DNA of 64,000 nucleotides from Varroa destructor (taxonomy: Eukaryota > Arthropoda > Arachnida > Mesostigmata > Varroidae): positions 39,267,695-39,331,694 of the forward strand of contig NW_019211454.1 in NCBI RefSeq assembly GCF_002443255.2. The letters run 5' to 3'. Positions 52,314 through 64,000 of this stretch are shown one piece after another. The stretch's first letter is position 1. The number at the start of each line of letters is the position of its first letter. Under the pieces are notes generated by a model. It had not been told where the DNA came from, searched no databases, and worked only from the letters and a program-made list of their open reading frames with translations. The position numbers and the translations under genes were made by a program.

Positions 52314-55300
52314 GCAATAGAATTTATTTCGTGTTCAAAGTTAACCCTCTAAAGCAATGCTTAAGGGCAGTAGCAAACGTAAAATTCGAAATATTTATTT
52401 GGAACCAAACATGTTACCCTTTTTACATTTAAAAAGTCAAGTTTTTTTTGTCTCTCCGGTCTGAAAAAATCCAGCCTGTGAAATCCACCTTGTTATAGCC
52501 CCGCATGCTGAAAAGGCCTGCTAATATTCCCTTATAGCATTCTATAGGCACATCACTATACATCCGAGAACAAACGGGTTCTTCTTAACTAGCCTATAAA
52601 CAGTCCTGTATTAACCGGCGACCCGGGCACTTGATTAGACTCGATCTGTGCGTTTTTGTAAAGTTAGTTTCTCAGGAACTGCTTGTTGCTTACGAGATAA
52701 ACTTTGCAGTGGCATGTATATAGTAGGAAAGATTTTCTTTAGGCCTAGCCCGATTTACCACTTGGCAATGTAAAGCCAGTCCGTTATAATATTGAACTGA
52801 AATTCTAGTTGGCTCGAAGCGAAGTATACATAAAAAAGTACTGTTACTTAAATTCAAGCGGGCAAAGGATACAGTTAACAATAAGAACAACGACAACGCC
52901 ACTATGCAGTAGCACGCATCACTCCTTCGTTGAGAAAAACAGTAAGCACAAAGAATAAAGAACGGTTAAAGATCCGCGCAGCGAAGTTCAACAACGAAAT
53001 ATAGTCTACTCGTATAGTCAATGTTCTTTTTCAGTTAGAATTCGCGCGATTCTACACACTCGGAAATCACATAATTTCTTAGACCAGAAAGTGGCTTCCA
53101 TTAAGAACTTTCATACCACAATGGTACTTGAAACGCTTGGCCTTTAGACCTGAGCTTTAGGACCTGCTGGATTCTATGTTCCTGAAAATGCCAATACAAG
53201 TAGGTACTTTTCATTTGTAAAAATAATCTTTTCTTTCATAACTTTTTAGTGCTGTTGAGTCACATTCAGGTGAAAGTTATGGTATTACAATTCTCTATAC
53301 AAATGGTATTATGAACCAGATTTATTCATAGCTATGGAATACATTTAACGTTAACAAATATTCCTATATTATTGATAAATATATTGCTACGTTCTCTCTG
53401 GGGATCTATTCTCTCGCACCCTTTGTGCCACATGTTATTTAGGAATTTTCTTTTATCTTAAACGTAAATTATTTGATACGCTATTTTACGCGTGATTATT
53501 ACGTGAATGTTACGAAACCTATATAAAGCTCATTTATGCTTTTTGCATAATTCAGTGTGATTTAAAGATATTTCATAGCATGTAATTAAGCCAGAGCATT
53601 TTCGATTTCATACTGAAGGTTTTAGCTACGAATCTCATTGATAAAAACTATACATTAGATGCAATATACATATAGAATGTCAAGGAAAATCCAAGGCCAA
53701 ATATCTATAGACGTGTTTTGCCTGAGAGAACGAAAGCAGTATAGAAATAGATCACAGCTCCGAAAATAGATCACAGAGCTGCTTTCTCTTAATCAGCTAC
53801 CACAATGCTACACATTGTACTTGCGCGCGTCAACAAATTTTGATACAATAAAAATACAGCCAATATCTCAGCTTGGTCCTTCGATGTGACTCAAATAATA
53901 CTTTTATGAGCAGGATGATCTTTGTAGTATTATTGACGCTAACGCTCTTTGTATGTATGATCTACCTCATTATTTCCTTTTGATATTGCAATCATCGCTT
54001 CACAACTGGAGTCTTCGTGAGGATGGCCTTGACTTCGAGACGAGCTCCATCTTAACGTTGATATTCCACGTGTAACTGTTACTCGAAAAACATTAATTAT
54101 CGAGCTTTTTGCCGCCCCATTTGTCTATCTTACCCGAAAGTTCACCACCGTTAATTGTTGGTTATAGAACCTGTTTTTTACTTTGGTTAATTTTCTGTTA
54201 TTCTTGGGAGACAGCACCTCGTTTTGGTCTGGACTTTTTAGATCTGTAGACATTCTTCTATATGTACATACTTCAGCAGTGTATGTTGTAAAATAAACAA
54301 ATTCTGGTATTATTTCCCGTTGCATTGCGCTGGTCGATTGCAATGCATATTGGTATAAAGTTTTTACAAAATAGGGCCATTTATCGGATTAGAAGCAAAT
54401 GCTCGTGTGCTCCTTGTTACTACGTTCACTCAGTAAAGCTTCTATAGAGGTATTCTGTATGAGCGGTTGAAGACGGCTCTATACAGTATTACCATTTCGA
54501 ATAGAAGGTTTTCTTTTAGGATAAATGCAATATGCCACACCTGTGTTTTTTTCCGCTAAAATCGCAAAAAGCTTAGAATGGCAATTATTCCTGAAAACAT
54601 TATATTGAGCGCTCGTTTCTGTGATGCTTTGCACTAAAAATCTAAAATATGCTTCAACATGCATAAAAGATGTTATATGAGAATGAAATTTTAGTTTCCG
54701 TATGTATGCCGTTGAAGAAAATCGAATCTTACGTTACACCCACAGTACCCTTTCTTCTACTACACATCTTTTTGTTTTGATTCAATAGAATAGGGCCTTC
54801 AAGCTACTCCCGTAGTCAAGATATCTCTTAGCAACACTTCGCAGTCAATTTCGTAGTGGATCGAGATCACGATGGATGGTAATTCAGGTGATGAGAGAAT
54901 CGTAGTTGTCGTCGCATGTTTTAAACGTGCGATTAGCGTGTTTATTTCGAGAGCGAGCATTTTAGGGGGTCGTTCAGGGGGCAGTTGGTGAAGGAACATA
55001 CGTCTTGCAAACAGTTCCGGAAGGCAGTTTTGATCGATGTAAAAGATAGACTACGTATATATAATAAACTAGGCAGCTTGGTGGGTATCGTAGGACTTGT
55101 TTTGCCTATGGTGCACTGGCTGTGCCTACCGTTGATTGTGTATATATTAAATTTTGCCATTTTGACCATTAGCGCATCGCAGCAATTGCGTAATTAAGTT
55201 AGTTTCTTCCATAAGAGAAGTACCCATTAACTATAATAAAGAAAGTAGAAGGTAAAACAAACAAAGCCTCTCATATAGACGCGCTTCACCGCTGTATGGT

Positions 55301-55763
55301 ATCTGGCTAAAAAAATCTGGCTTCATTTCCCGTACTTGAAACAATTGGCCCGTAAAAACACACGTATAAATGAAAACGTTTGTTGAGGTTACTGGCCTCT
55401 ACTACTGTCGGCTTACCTCAGGTTACTTGTTATTTTAATGCTATATTTCCGGTCCATAGTTACCAGCATTAAGTTTGCACGAACATACCTATTGTGCCCG
55501 AGTGCACAATTGGATATAAATTGTCCTAAGATTTCTAGTAAATGCGCGGACGATATTGCCGCAACCCCATGTATCTAAAATTCTGCTAAATACCAAGTGT
55601 CGAGTTCTTCACGCCGGCAAATTACTATCAAGTCAAGCTTTTGCATACAGCGTTATCGAAGAGCTACTTAGACTTACGGGCCGTCAATGAAGGTTAGCGG
55701 TTTCGACTGAACCATTTGGTACGTCATGCTTACTTTTCTTCTCAATCTATGTTCACATAGTAA

Positions 55764-55787
55764 TGTGTTGTTCAAAAGAACAACACA
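55764..55787. repeat. perfect hairpin, 10-bp arms, AAAA loop
   Basis: TGTGTTGTTC (55764-55773), loop AAAA, then GAACAACACA (55778-55787). The arms are perfectly complementary. Not followed by a T-run, so no terminator reading. Confidence 0.8.
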
Positions 55788-56849
55788 AAGGGAAAGTAAC
55801 TTTCGAGGATAAAACAATTGGCGAGCTTTTGGGTGAAGTTCTCTAAGAAAATTTTTAAGGGGTCGTTTTTTTTTGCTTATATTCTAAAATATTCAAAAAT
55901 GATGTGTATCGGAAAATGTAGCAGACGATAAAGGCAGCAATAGTGCGAGGCAGGTTATCTTTGAAACTGCTAAGTTTAGATTGCCTATCCATAGCTTTGC
56001 TTAATTATTGGAATATTTTCTCGTTGTTCTATGCTGTAAGTTGTTCATTACGTAAATGATTTTCTCAGCAGAAATGAAGATGTCATTTATACCTGAGATT
56101 CTTTTTTGTTTGCCAGGTGGTTCTCTTTAGCCCAGCAAATTGGTGGTGAATAACTAACAATAAATCGTTTAGTCACACGATTTTACATACTTAACCACAG
56201 CAGGAAATGAAAATTAAGACATTTAGTCTGTACAGCAGAATTTTGGCCGCACTGTTAAGGGTCTTTTTTAGCTTCTCTTTTCTATCATTTTTTAGCTTAA
56301 AGTCTCTACGTTCACAATGGCCGCTCGTTCTCACCTGCTCTAGTTCCGGCAGAAATATGGAGCAACTTTCTTTAGTGGGCCGGGTCGGTGTTCCACTCTA
56401 TATATATTAGAAGTTACCTTAAACCGCATCTCGACATTACACCTCGCCAGAAATCGAATATCGGCTAGCGTAGACATTTTTATCTCCATCTTTAATTTAT
56501 ACCAGGAGCACCTCCATGCCGGTGCCGCTAAAACCTCCCCCTGTACGATTGTGGCAGGACCCTCTTGAAATGGCTAAGAATATGGGAGCAATTGCCTCAT
56601 TGTAATCACTTTGGAATTATTGTGGAAAAAATAAATCGCTTGCTGGGGCAGCGTGCAAGTTAAATTAAACAAATCGTTAGTTTAAGAGTAAATAAATAGT
56701 TCTTTTAATTCGCCATGAGATGCAACTTGTGATGGAATTAATACCCATAGGGATGACAACAATGTAGAAGGCGCGATGGATGAAACCTTTACAAATATTT
56801 AGATTTAGGGATAAATTTCAACCGGAAGAGCAACGGGTGAACATAACAA

Positions 56850-56873
56850 ACGGTCGTACCAAAGTACGACCGT
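56850..56873. repeat. perfect hairpin, 10-bp arms, CAAA loop
   Basis: ACGGTCGTAC (56850-56859), loop CAAA, then GTACGACCGT (56864-56873), without mismatch. The GC-rich arms stand out in AT-rich surroundings. Confidence 0.85.
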
Positions 56874-57499
56874 GTGCGGAAGAAACAGCAGCAGGCATCG
56901 TTAAAAGTATTCTGCAAGGGGCCAACTAGACCCACACAATCAGAATAAATAATGGCGTCCTTTTAAGAGTCAGTTTCGCTCGTACTATGGGAATGTACGT
57001 TCCCAAATGCAGATAACTTCCTGATTTTCATTGCACTATTGTGATTTCAGGCCGCGCAAATTTTGGCTAAAGAAGGCCAGGGATCGCTGCTTTAAGTCCC
57101 GCTGACGACACATACTAAACAAGTTGCATAGATAAAAAAGTTACCATTAAATTGTCCTAATCGAAACAATTGTATTGTAACCCTTTTATTCCCTTGTTAA
57201 CTTTCATCTTGATTGTTAGGCTTGCAATTCTAAAAGAAATTGCGCTATTTCTGAATAAATAGCAAAAACAGCAAACCTAAATTGATCTCGTAACATTAGC
57301 TCATTTACCATTAACTAGCAGAGGTTCTAGAAATACTCACAATTTTTTATCTATAATGTCATGAACACCAACATATTATGAGCCTGAAAAAAATCGAAGC
57401 ATAGTCGGTGGTACATTATACATGTTAAATTATGCACCATGTGGTATTATTTCGATATATTGAACTTCACCTTATCCCTCTTCAAACAGCTAAATTTTT

Positions 57500-58000
57500 T
57501 ATCGGTTTCAAATCTTCGCGGTTCCCGTCCCCTTTCATCTTGTTCTGGGCAGCCACATTCCCTCTCCGTCACCCCGTTGTTGGGTTTTGCCTGTCCGCCT
57601 GGCTGCACGTCGGTCTGGCTGGGTAGATTTGCTGCGCGTGCGCACGGGGCCAGTGAGCGCTCTGTTCTTCAACAGTGTGTTCTGTGCTGCTGTGCAACTG
57701 CTGTTAGTAGCGGTGATCGGTCGGTCGGTCGGTCGGTCGCTCTATAGTAGTAGCCACAGAGAGCGAGAACAAACTAAGAAACGGCTATCGCGGGGGGACG
57801 GTCAATCCGCAGTGCAGTAAAAAGTCCAGAGCTGGCCAGAGTAGTCCACAGCGGTGCTCGGTGGCCGGCCTGTGCAACCACTGCCACTGTGGGGCTCGGC
57901 CTGAAAACGGCTGGGTACTGACTGGCAACTGCGGCACCAGCATCTGCAAGCCCCCGGTCATCTGAGCAGCGGTATAACAAAGTGCTGCTTGAAACATGTT
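57500..58000. promoter_or_regulatory. GC-rich stretch, possible promoter or 5'UTR
   Basis: About 500 bases clearly richer in GC than both flanks, with a TCGG repeat at 57717-57739 and CTG-rich pieces (for example CTGCTGTGCAACTGCTG near 57690). Frames on both strands (57439-57747 plus, 57785-58171 minus) show no domain and probably reflect composition. By analogy with the DNA upstream of the kinase it may be a promoter/untranslated first exon, perhaps of the plus-strand gene suggested at 60692. Confidence 0.3.
57717..57739 (+). repeat. TCGG tetranucleotide repeat
   Basis: Five full TCGG units plus TCG, uninterrupted. The repeat is CpG-containing, which is unusual for a microsatellite in an AT-rich genome. 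Confidence 0.95.
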
Positions 58001-60691
58001 AGACTCTGGGTGATACATCGGATCAACCATCGCCAAAACAAGCATTCCTGCCGTGATCGTCATAATAGATAGATTGACATGGATAACAATAAATAGGGCG
58101 TTCGTGTGTGAATGGCTTCGTGAGCGGAACCAGAGTTTGCTAGTGTTATATGAATCAAGTGGAATAAACACTGCCCGTGATGGCGACGCTCGTTGCTAAC
58201 GCTGGTTTTCGCAGTTCGTGCGTAAAGCCAAATATTCAGAGATTTTAAGGTACTGCTTTCATCCGCTCAGCTGATGGAGCAAGTAACAGTGAAAATTGTG
58301 GCAGCAATACTTTACAGCTTAATATTTGCAAACAGAGGTAATTTGTTAGCGGATCCATCCGACGAATGACGAAGCTTTGCGTCTGCAACTGCTTCTTTGG
58401 AACATCGAGTACCGCCTATATCTCTGCCTCGTCGAAGCCGTTTCGCAAATACGAGCAGCCAGCCTTAAAAGAGAAAGGAGGCCATACCATTTCACCTGCG
58501 CACCTAAGTAAGTCAACCTTAAAGCGGCAGCCACACTACCACTCGACATAAGCAAGAGTTTTTACTAACCGTCTGCGTGAGTCTATGTGACCGTCTAATC
58601 GTTGCTCATCGTGCCGCTCTGATCGACGCAATATCGCGTGCTGTTCGATTACCAGCGTTCTCCCGTTCAGCCTTTGTTTGTACTAGTTCACAGAATTTAC
58701 ATGAACAGGCCGTATGCGTAGTGATGTTTTCGGATCATGTGAACAAATGTGAGATTGTCCGTAATGAAGAACTAAGTTAATTACCATTCCTGACCGAAAG
58801 CACAATTTACGCCGATCCATGAATGGTGTAGAGAGTTTGAAGGTGGGAGTTTCGTTCATTATTACCGTTATCATTATCACAGCCAAACCCGTTGCTACGA
58901 ATATCTCAATCGGGCAACGTTTATTTACGATACACTAGATTTTAATGTTGCTGTTTGCGAAAGAAGATAACCGGCCGACAAGCGAACAGCTGAAATGATT
59001 GACAAACAACCCTGTTTTCCTCAACATCATGCATGAGTGGTAAGTGTGTACAGCATAACATATATGGTGATATAATAGTGGCATAATCATGTGGTCAAGT
59101 GTACATACCACGGTCGAGTTGTTACAGGACTAGGTGGGGTTACCGACGGACTGACCAATCCAGTAGCTGCTGGCAGACAGCTTTAAATATCGATAAACCC
59201 ATGTTTTACCCCATTCATGTTGTGGTCAACGGCCCGAGAAGCAATAGGCGCTCTATCTTCTACTGGCCATTCCGAGATAGATAGTAAAGTGCTTAGCAAG
59301 CAAAATCATAATTGACGACGATAAGCTCTTTGTAATTTTTCAGTTGAGATTCCTTCTGTACAAACAGTTTTGAATTGTACTAAGGGTCGTGCAGGGACAC
59401 AAAAGCAGTGGTTACCTATATATGTTATAAACGGTGTATCGTAGGCAAATGAAGTTTGAACAAAGCGCAGTAAAATACGCGCGCTGACATAGCGTCAGGA
59501 CTGAACCTAATCGAACTGAGATTTTATGACAATATCTATAGTCATATCACGATTCAGAACCTACTCATATCAGGCTTATCGCAGGCCGAAAAACTGTATT
59601 GCGTGTTAAATGATTCGTTGTGGTTGCTTAAATACGCACTCGTCTGTATTCATTTCTAAGCAAAATAGAAAAATTTCATTTTGTTTCAATTGAGTATGTA
59701 CAAAGGTTGGATTGGTCGGATGATTGCAGCGTTAATACGTAATATACTATGAGTTCTCTGAAGGCTCGTTCTGAAAACTGTTAAGCCAGGAGCTTGGAGC
59801 ATCAGGTTCACAGCCTATATAACTCAAATCAAATCGGTATTTTTCGAGCAGACTTGGCTGCTGACGACCAGTGCCTTGCGCTTTTTGCGTAACGTACCTA
59901 CGTACTGTTAACGCTAGCAATATGAAAATGACGCCAACTTCTTCGGACCAGATTCTAGATGTTTTAGACGTTATGCGGTATGAGAAGTAGGGAAGAACTG
60001 AATCAGAATGAACTAGTTACATGACACATGATTGTCATGTAGACGAGTTGTTAAGCGGCCTACTAGCTCCGAGTGGATGATATTTAGTATAGTAATTATA
60101 TTGTTTGTTTGGGACATTTAGATATTGATATATTCTCATTAGTCTTATCTTTATACGGATTAAGGCTTGAGCAATCTTCACGCTCACTAGTGAACTAATT
60201 CAGCGCTTCGAAGGTGCTTTGTAGTAGCGTCCAGTGTAACGTGTTTTATGGGATTTACGCCCTTGTGCCAATACCGGAAGGTGCGATTCCACTTTGGTGG
60301 ACAAAGACCAAGCAGATATATAAAACGCACAGTGTATACTACCTATAATTTTTCGGCATTTTATTACTATTGCTCATTATAGTAGATTCATCATATTTCT
60401 GGCAATGGCGCGGTATGAATGGAAGTAGTCAAAGCAACGATCGATTAATAACTTTTTCGTTTGTATAAGGCTTTATTGTCGTTGCTTTCGTAATAGTTTG
60501 TCCGGGGGTCGTGCACTGAAATCGATAAATGCAAATGCGATTGTATAAAGTAATACCCCAAAGTAAAAGTTCACACGTTGTACTCGTTAAGGTCACTGCC
60601 CATTCTTCTTGGCTGCCTGCCCACAACGTACGCTTCCGATGGACCTTTGGATCACAGTCAGCTGAATACTCCGGCTAGTGGCGGCTTCAGT
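58001..60691. other. intergenic or intronic DNA, nothing recognised
   Basis: No supportable exon. Frames at 58346-58555 (minus), 58366-58551 and 58577-58780 (plus) overlap on opposite strands and show no family match. Confidence 0.4.
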
Positions 60692-60808
60692 ATGAATATT
60701 TCTGCCATCAACGGCGATATTTGCGAAATAGTTGAGCCAAAGAATGGTCACTTTGAACTAAACGAACTTGAAACTAACTTGAAACACTTGGAACTAAAAT
60801 GCAAAGCT
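60692..60808 (+). CDS. possible N-terminal exon of an atlastin-like dynamin-family GTPase
   Basis: An ATG at 60692 opens MNISAINGDICEIV, followed by a segment with FELNELETNLKHLELK and ending KCKA before a donor-like gtatga at 60809. The pattern (Ile-Val, six or so residues, Phe-x-Leu-Asn-Glu, then a helix with spaced Leu and Lys) resembles the strand and helix that precede the SVAGAFRKGKS P-loop of atlastins, the ER membrane-fusion GTPases. The P-loop would be in the next exon. I searched the remaining 3.2 kb by eye and did not see it, so it would lie right of the window. The frame is open upstream to 60554, so the exon may start earlier. The match is weak and short; it could be chance. Confidence 0.25.
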
Positions 60809-63800
60809 GTATGACCACGCCAGTTCATTAGACTATGAACTATTACTCCGGGGGGTTCACAGAAGTATTCTCGTCAGAAGTGAAACGTTTGCCTTTGACG
60901 AAGTGGAAATAATTTTGGAGGCCATAATTATCATTTATTCTATCTACCATTGCAAATCGAAGGCTTTTTTCGGTCGAAAACCCAATGCTACCTATTAAAT
61001 CGTTGATTAATAACGGGTATTGTTTATATCTAGAATTGTATTTCATGCATTTTCTACCAGGGGAGCACTAGTCCCTCTATTAGTATCCGTGCATAAGGCA
61101 GACAACCAAGTAAACTATTGACAGCTATTCACTGCCAAATTTGAAATTCGTGAATCCTACGGTCGCTTTGTCACGTGTGACGGTTAAATCGAATGATTTT
61201 AGACCTATATTTCATGGCTAGCTTCTTTCGTTGCAAAGACGACATGACTAACGAGATAGAAGGACATGTGTTGTACGCGAATCGTGAACTAGGTCTTTCG
61301 TTAAACCGCGTTCCTGGACTCACTGCAGGCTGTGGTCTGAGGTCTGTGTCCGAATCGTCGCCAGTATCTATGATTATTCTATTTCTAGTTACCACAAACC
61401 GCAATAGAGTAGAAAAGCCTTGCGCGGAACGTATTTGCCCTTAAAAGTGAATAGTAAAGGTGCCTCGATGTGCGCATAAGGCTGGGTGTAGCCGATTCTA
61501 ATTTTGGTCGTGAGTTATTGCATTTCGAACAATGTGATCTATAGGTAGTCCAGAGGACAAGCTCGCATGTCCACCATCCTTTAAATATTGTAAAGCGTAA
61601 GCAAATTTTTGATCATAGTTCACACGAGTCATTGCTGTCCATTGTTGTTACGCTCAACCATTTTAAGTAAAACCTATCCCAGAGAGCAGTCTAGTTAAAT
61701 ATTTATATACAAGACATTATGCCGTTCCCACTGTATCGAACGCGATGTTATCACATCGTTCTGATCAGCATAATTACGCTGCGGCAATATGCACTTCGGC
61801 GAGGGTCATACAGTTCATAAAAGATAAGCCCTTGTATACCGCAGAAATCAGGATAAAATTATAAATTTTTTGTCATGAGGTAGAACTTTGTTGAGATTTT
61901 ACGCTTTGCTAGGCAAAGATACTCCATATAAACGGAGTCTCACGTATCTCACGGAACAGCTTTGTCGAACATGCCTTAATGGAGCAACATGTCGGTGTTC
62001 AAAATGTGCGCGTATTGGAACGCATTGGAGTGATGCAGTCTCTCCAGCGTATCAAATAAATATGCCAGAATTCAGTAAATAGAGGCTGCTACAACAAATG
62101 GAAGAATTAAGCAAGTAAAATTATTGACCTAAGATCTGTGCTGCTGGTACGCCTACTATTTGCTAGCCAGCCATAGGGAATAGAGTAGCTTCAAGCCGTG
62201 TGACGGTGTTAACGCGTCATGGTACCGATTAGCCATTGAAAGCGTTCTTGTCTCTGCTCAGCCTCGTGATAAATCAGTCATCGTATCAATAGGCTGAGAT
62301 GGTTGGCTTGAGACAGTTTATAACCTTCTTAGCGTGACGGTCAGCTGAAACGGGCCAAGAAAGCGATATAGCCGCATATGTGCAATATATTAGGTTTAGG
62401 TTGGCTTCATTTCTGGATTAGTTTGACAGCCTGTTGACATTTTCTATGGATACGTGTAAGATTGTCGTAGTACAAATAGGAGATGTGAGATCGAGTCCAA
62501 CTTGTAGTATTCATAAGAGCATCACGAATTCATTTGTGCAATATAACTTATTAAACGATAGTCGATGAAAGCGAACTGGGTTACTATTTTTGGCATCTTT
62601 TCAACTCATCTATCAATATATCAAATCACAAATAAAATCGATCGGGCCTGCAGCTCATCCGCATGTTATCTAGTGATTATATAATTGTATACTGCTTCAC
62701 ATGCAGTTGCACCTTTTTGTGCTTGCAGCGTCGCAATGAGTTCACGTTTGAAGTAGATTTCAATCAATAGATTACTAAATATTTAATACCGTGTATTTGT
62801 GATTGTTTGTTTCTCTATTTGATTTAATAATCACGCGTCAAACGACGGGAAATCGGATCTGTACAACATTGTTATTACTATTATCGTTATAAATGTTATA
62901 GAACTGTGCTTGCAAGATCCCAGAGGAACGTATTTGGTACTCGCGTAAAAGCCATGCCAAGAAGGAAACAACAGAATAAAGATCACCAATATAAGCCCGA
63001 CATACGAAATCGTTTTGTCATCAGTGATACACGGTAAAAAGGGTTTCGTTGCGGGCACAAGAGCGTACACTCCTCTCCGCCAGCGACCCTAACGTTAACC
63101 ATCAACTTTGTTTAGACACTTAGCGCTATAATGGTGAGGCTTTGAATTAAGTACGTGAGTATGAGGACACTTCGAATGTCTAGCGCGTCTCAGCACATGT
63201 TAGGCTCTTAGAAGCGTTGCCAGCTTACATGAAAGCAATAGTGAACCAAGCTAGCGGACTCTGAGGCCCCCAACAAGTTGCCAGCACCTAGTTTGCCTAA
63301 TCGGGCGGTAGCCTGGTTATCGAAACAATTATAGTTCAGATCTCTGTAACACGAAAGACATGAAACTGCGCATTTACAAACTAGCATTTCTCATGAGACC
63401 ATACTTATGTTGCCGCCCAGTCGTCTATTTGTCACTTGATGTTGTATACTTTTTAGCTGCTCCATGCGCAGAATTATGTCGAGCCTATATTTCTACAACT
63501 CGCAGCAATACGGTAAACAACACCGCTTTTCTGTGTCAGTACGGTTTCTATACTTTGTAGAACTTTGCATCTTCGCTAGGCGGCCAATTAGGTTAGTAAG
63601 TGTTAATTATAGCATGTGTGGCCATCTGTTATTTTTTCTTCCGCTGCCATTATTCTATTAAATATCCAATAGAAGCGTCTGTTGTACCAGTGGCTTATCT
63701 ACACTGCTCTAATTGTAATCTATGATATTACGCTGACAGTCCGGATGGCTCAGCGGTTATGATTGTTCACACATGGTGAACGGTAGGAACGGTAACGACG

Positions 63801-64000
63801 TTAGGCGAGTGCGCGTATGTTTTTGTCTATATCTATTTTCATTGAAGTAGTCTATATCCATGTTCAGTGCTGTTAATGATTGTGTGGTGATGATTGCGTC
63901 TTTTCGTCAGTTACCGCCATCGGCACGGTGGCGGGTGTTTGCCAGTCGTTGCAGGCATAGGTCATTCCTCCCTGTGGGTCGGGGCCGCTGGTACATGGAT
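60809..64000. other. noncoding DNA to the right edge
   Basis: No supported exon. An 83-codon plus frame at 61193-61444 and its minus-strand overlap have no recognisable content. The last 100 bases become GC-rich. Confidence 0.4.
63738..63800 (+). repeat. tRNA-like sequence with a good A-box
   Basis: GTCCGGATGGCTCAGCGGTT gives a 7-base acceptor-like head, TG, and the A-box TGGCTCAGCGG. TTCAC/GTGAA could form an anticodon-like stem but encloses only five bases. No B-box is recognisable after it, so a SINE head or pseudo-tRNA is likelier than a tRNA gene. Confidence 0.4.

Larger units (their letters stand above)
50836..57499. other. intergenic region upstream of RFC3
   Basis: No recognisable gene over about 6.7 kb. 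The RFC3 promoter should lie just above 50835; no TATA box is evident. Short frames (for example 52690-52902, 54985-55197) are compositional. A tRNA-like sequence and two perfect hairpins are listed separately. Confidence 0.45.

Noticed and set aside
57785..58171. 128-codon minus-strand frame with a hydrophobic stretch
   Set aside because: No homologue recognised, overlapping plus frames are equally open, and the region is GC-rich.
61193..61444. 83-codon plus frame considered as the next atlastin exon
   Set aside because: It lacks the P-loop and has no acceptor at a fitting position.

Overview
The window is a stretch of nuclear genome from an animal. The genes are split by GT-AG introns, have no operon structure, and sit in AT-rich noncoding DNA with microsatellites and one 100-N assembly gap. 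The proteins are clearly metazoan. The compact introns and 4-8 kb genes suggest an arthropod, perhaps a mite or other chelicerate; that taxonomic guess is inference only.

Five genes are secure. CAND1 (+, 5385-11690, five coding exons) is the cullin-associated, NEDD8-sensitive F-box exchange factor. SAP18 (-, 13479-15539, four exons) is the Sin3/ASAP/EJC-associated ubiquitin-fold protein and is convergent with CAND1. A DYRK1A/minibrain-class kinase (+, 17592-19052) is one uninterrupted 486-codon frame, divergent from SAP18 across about 2 kb that includes a GC-rich stretch. RabGAP1/GAPCenA (+, 37213-44591) has twelve coding exons covering PTB, KIF1-like, TBC and coiled-coil regions; the true N-terminus may lie upstream. 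RFC3 (-, 47509-50835, seven exons) is the 38-kDa clamp-loader subunit, convergent with RabGAP1. For all five I placed every splice junction by hand and the reading frame is kept across each intron.

Weaker coding evidence: two phase-compatible exons of an unidentified minus-strand gene (31745-32409); a possible terminal exon at 747-929; a possible first coding exon divergent from CAND1 (4847-5055); and a possible N-terminal exon of an atlastin-like GTPase (60692-60808) whose GTPase core would lie past the window's right edge.

The rest is noncoding. GC- and triplet-rich stretches at 1.0-3.8, 16.5-17.5 and 57.5-58.0 kb look like promoter/5'UTR DNA. A purine-biased stretch (19.1-23.3 kb) after the kinase may be a long 3'UTR. 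23.4-31.7 kb is AT-rich and featureless to my reading. Several degenerate tRNA-like (SINE-head-like) sequences occur, clustered at 20.4-22.6 kb. There are two local tandem duplications and several perfect short hairpins. The genes are unrelated housekeeping or regulatory functions (ubiquitin ligase recycling, chromatin/RNA processing, kinase signalling, vesicle traffic, DNA replication). I see no gene cluster or defence-like system, and nothing I would call a new biological system.
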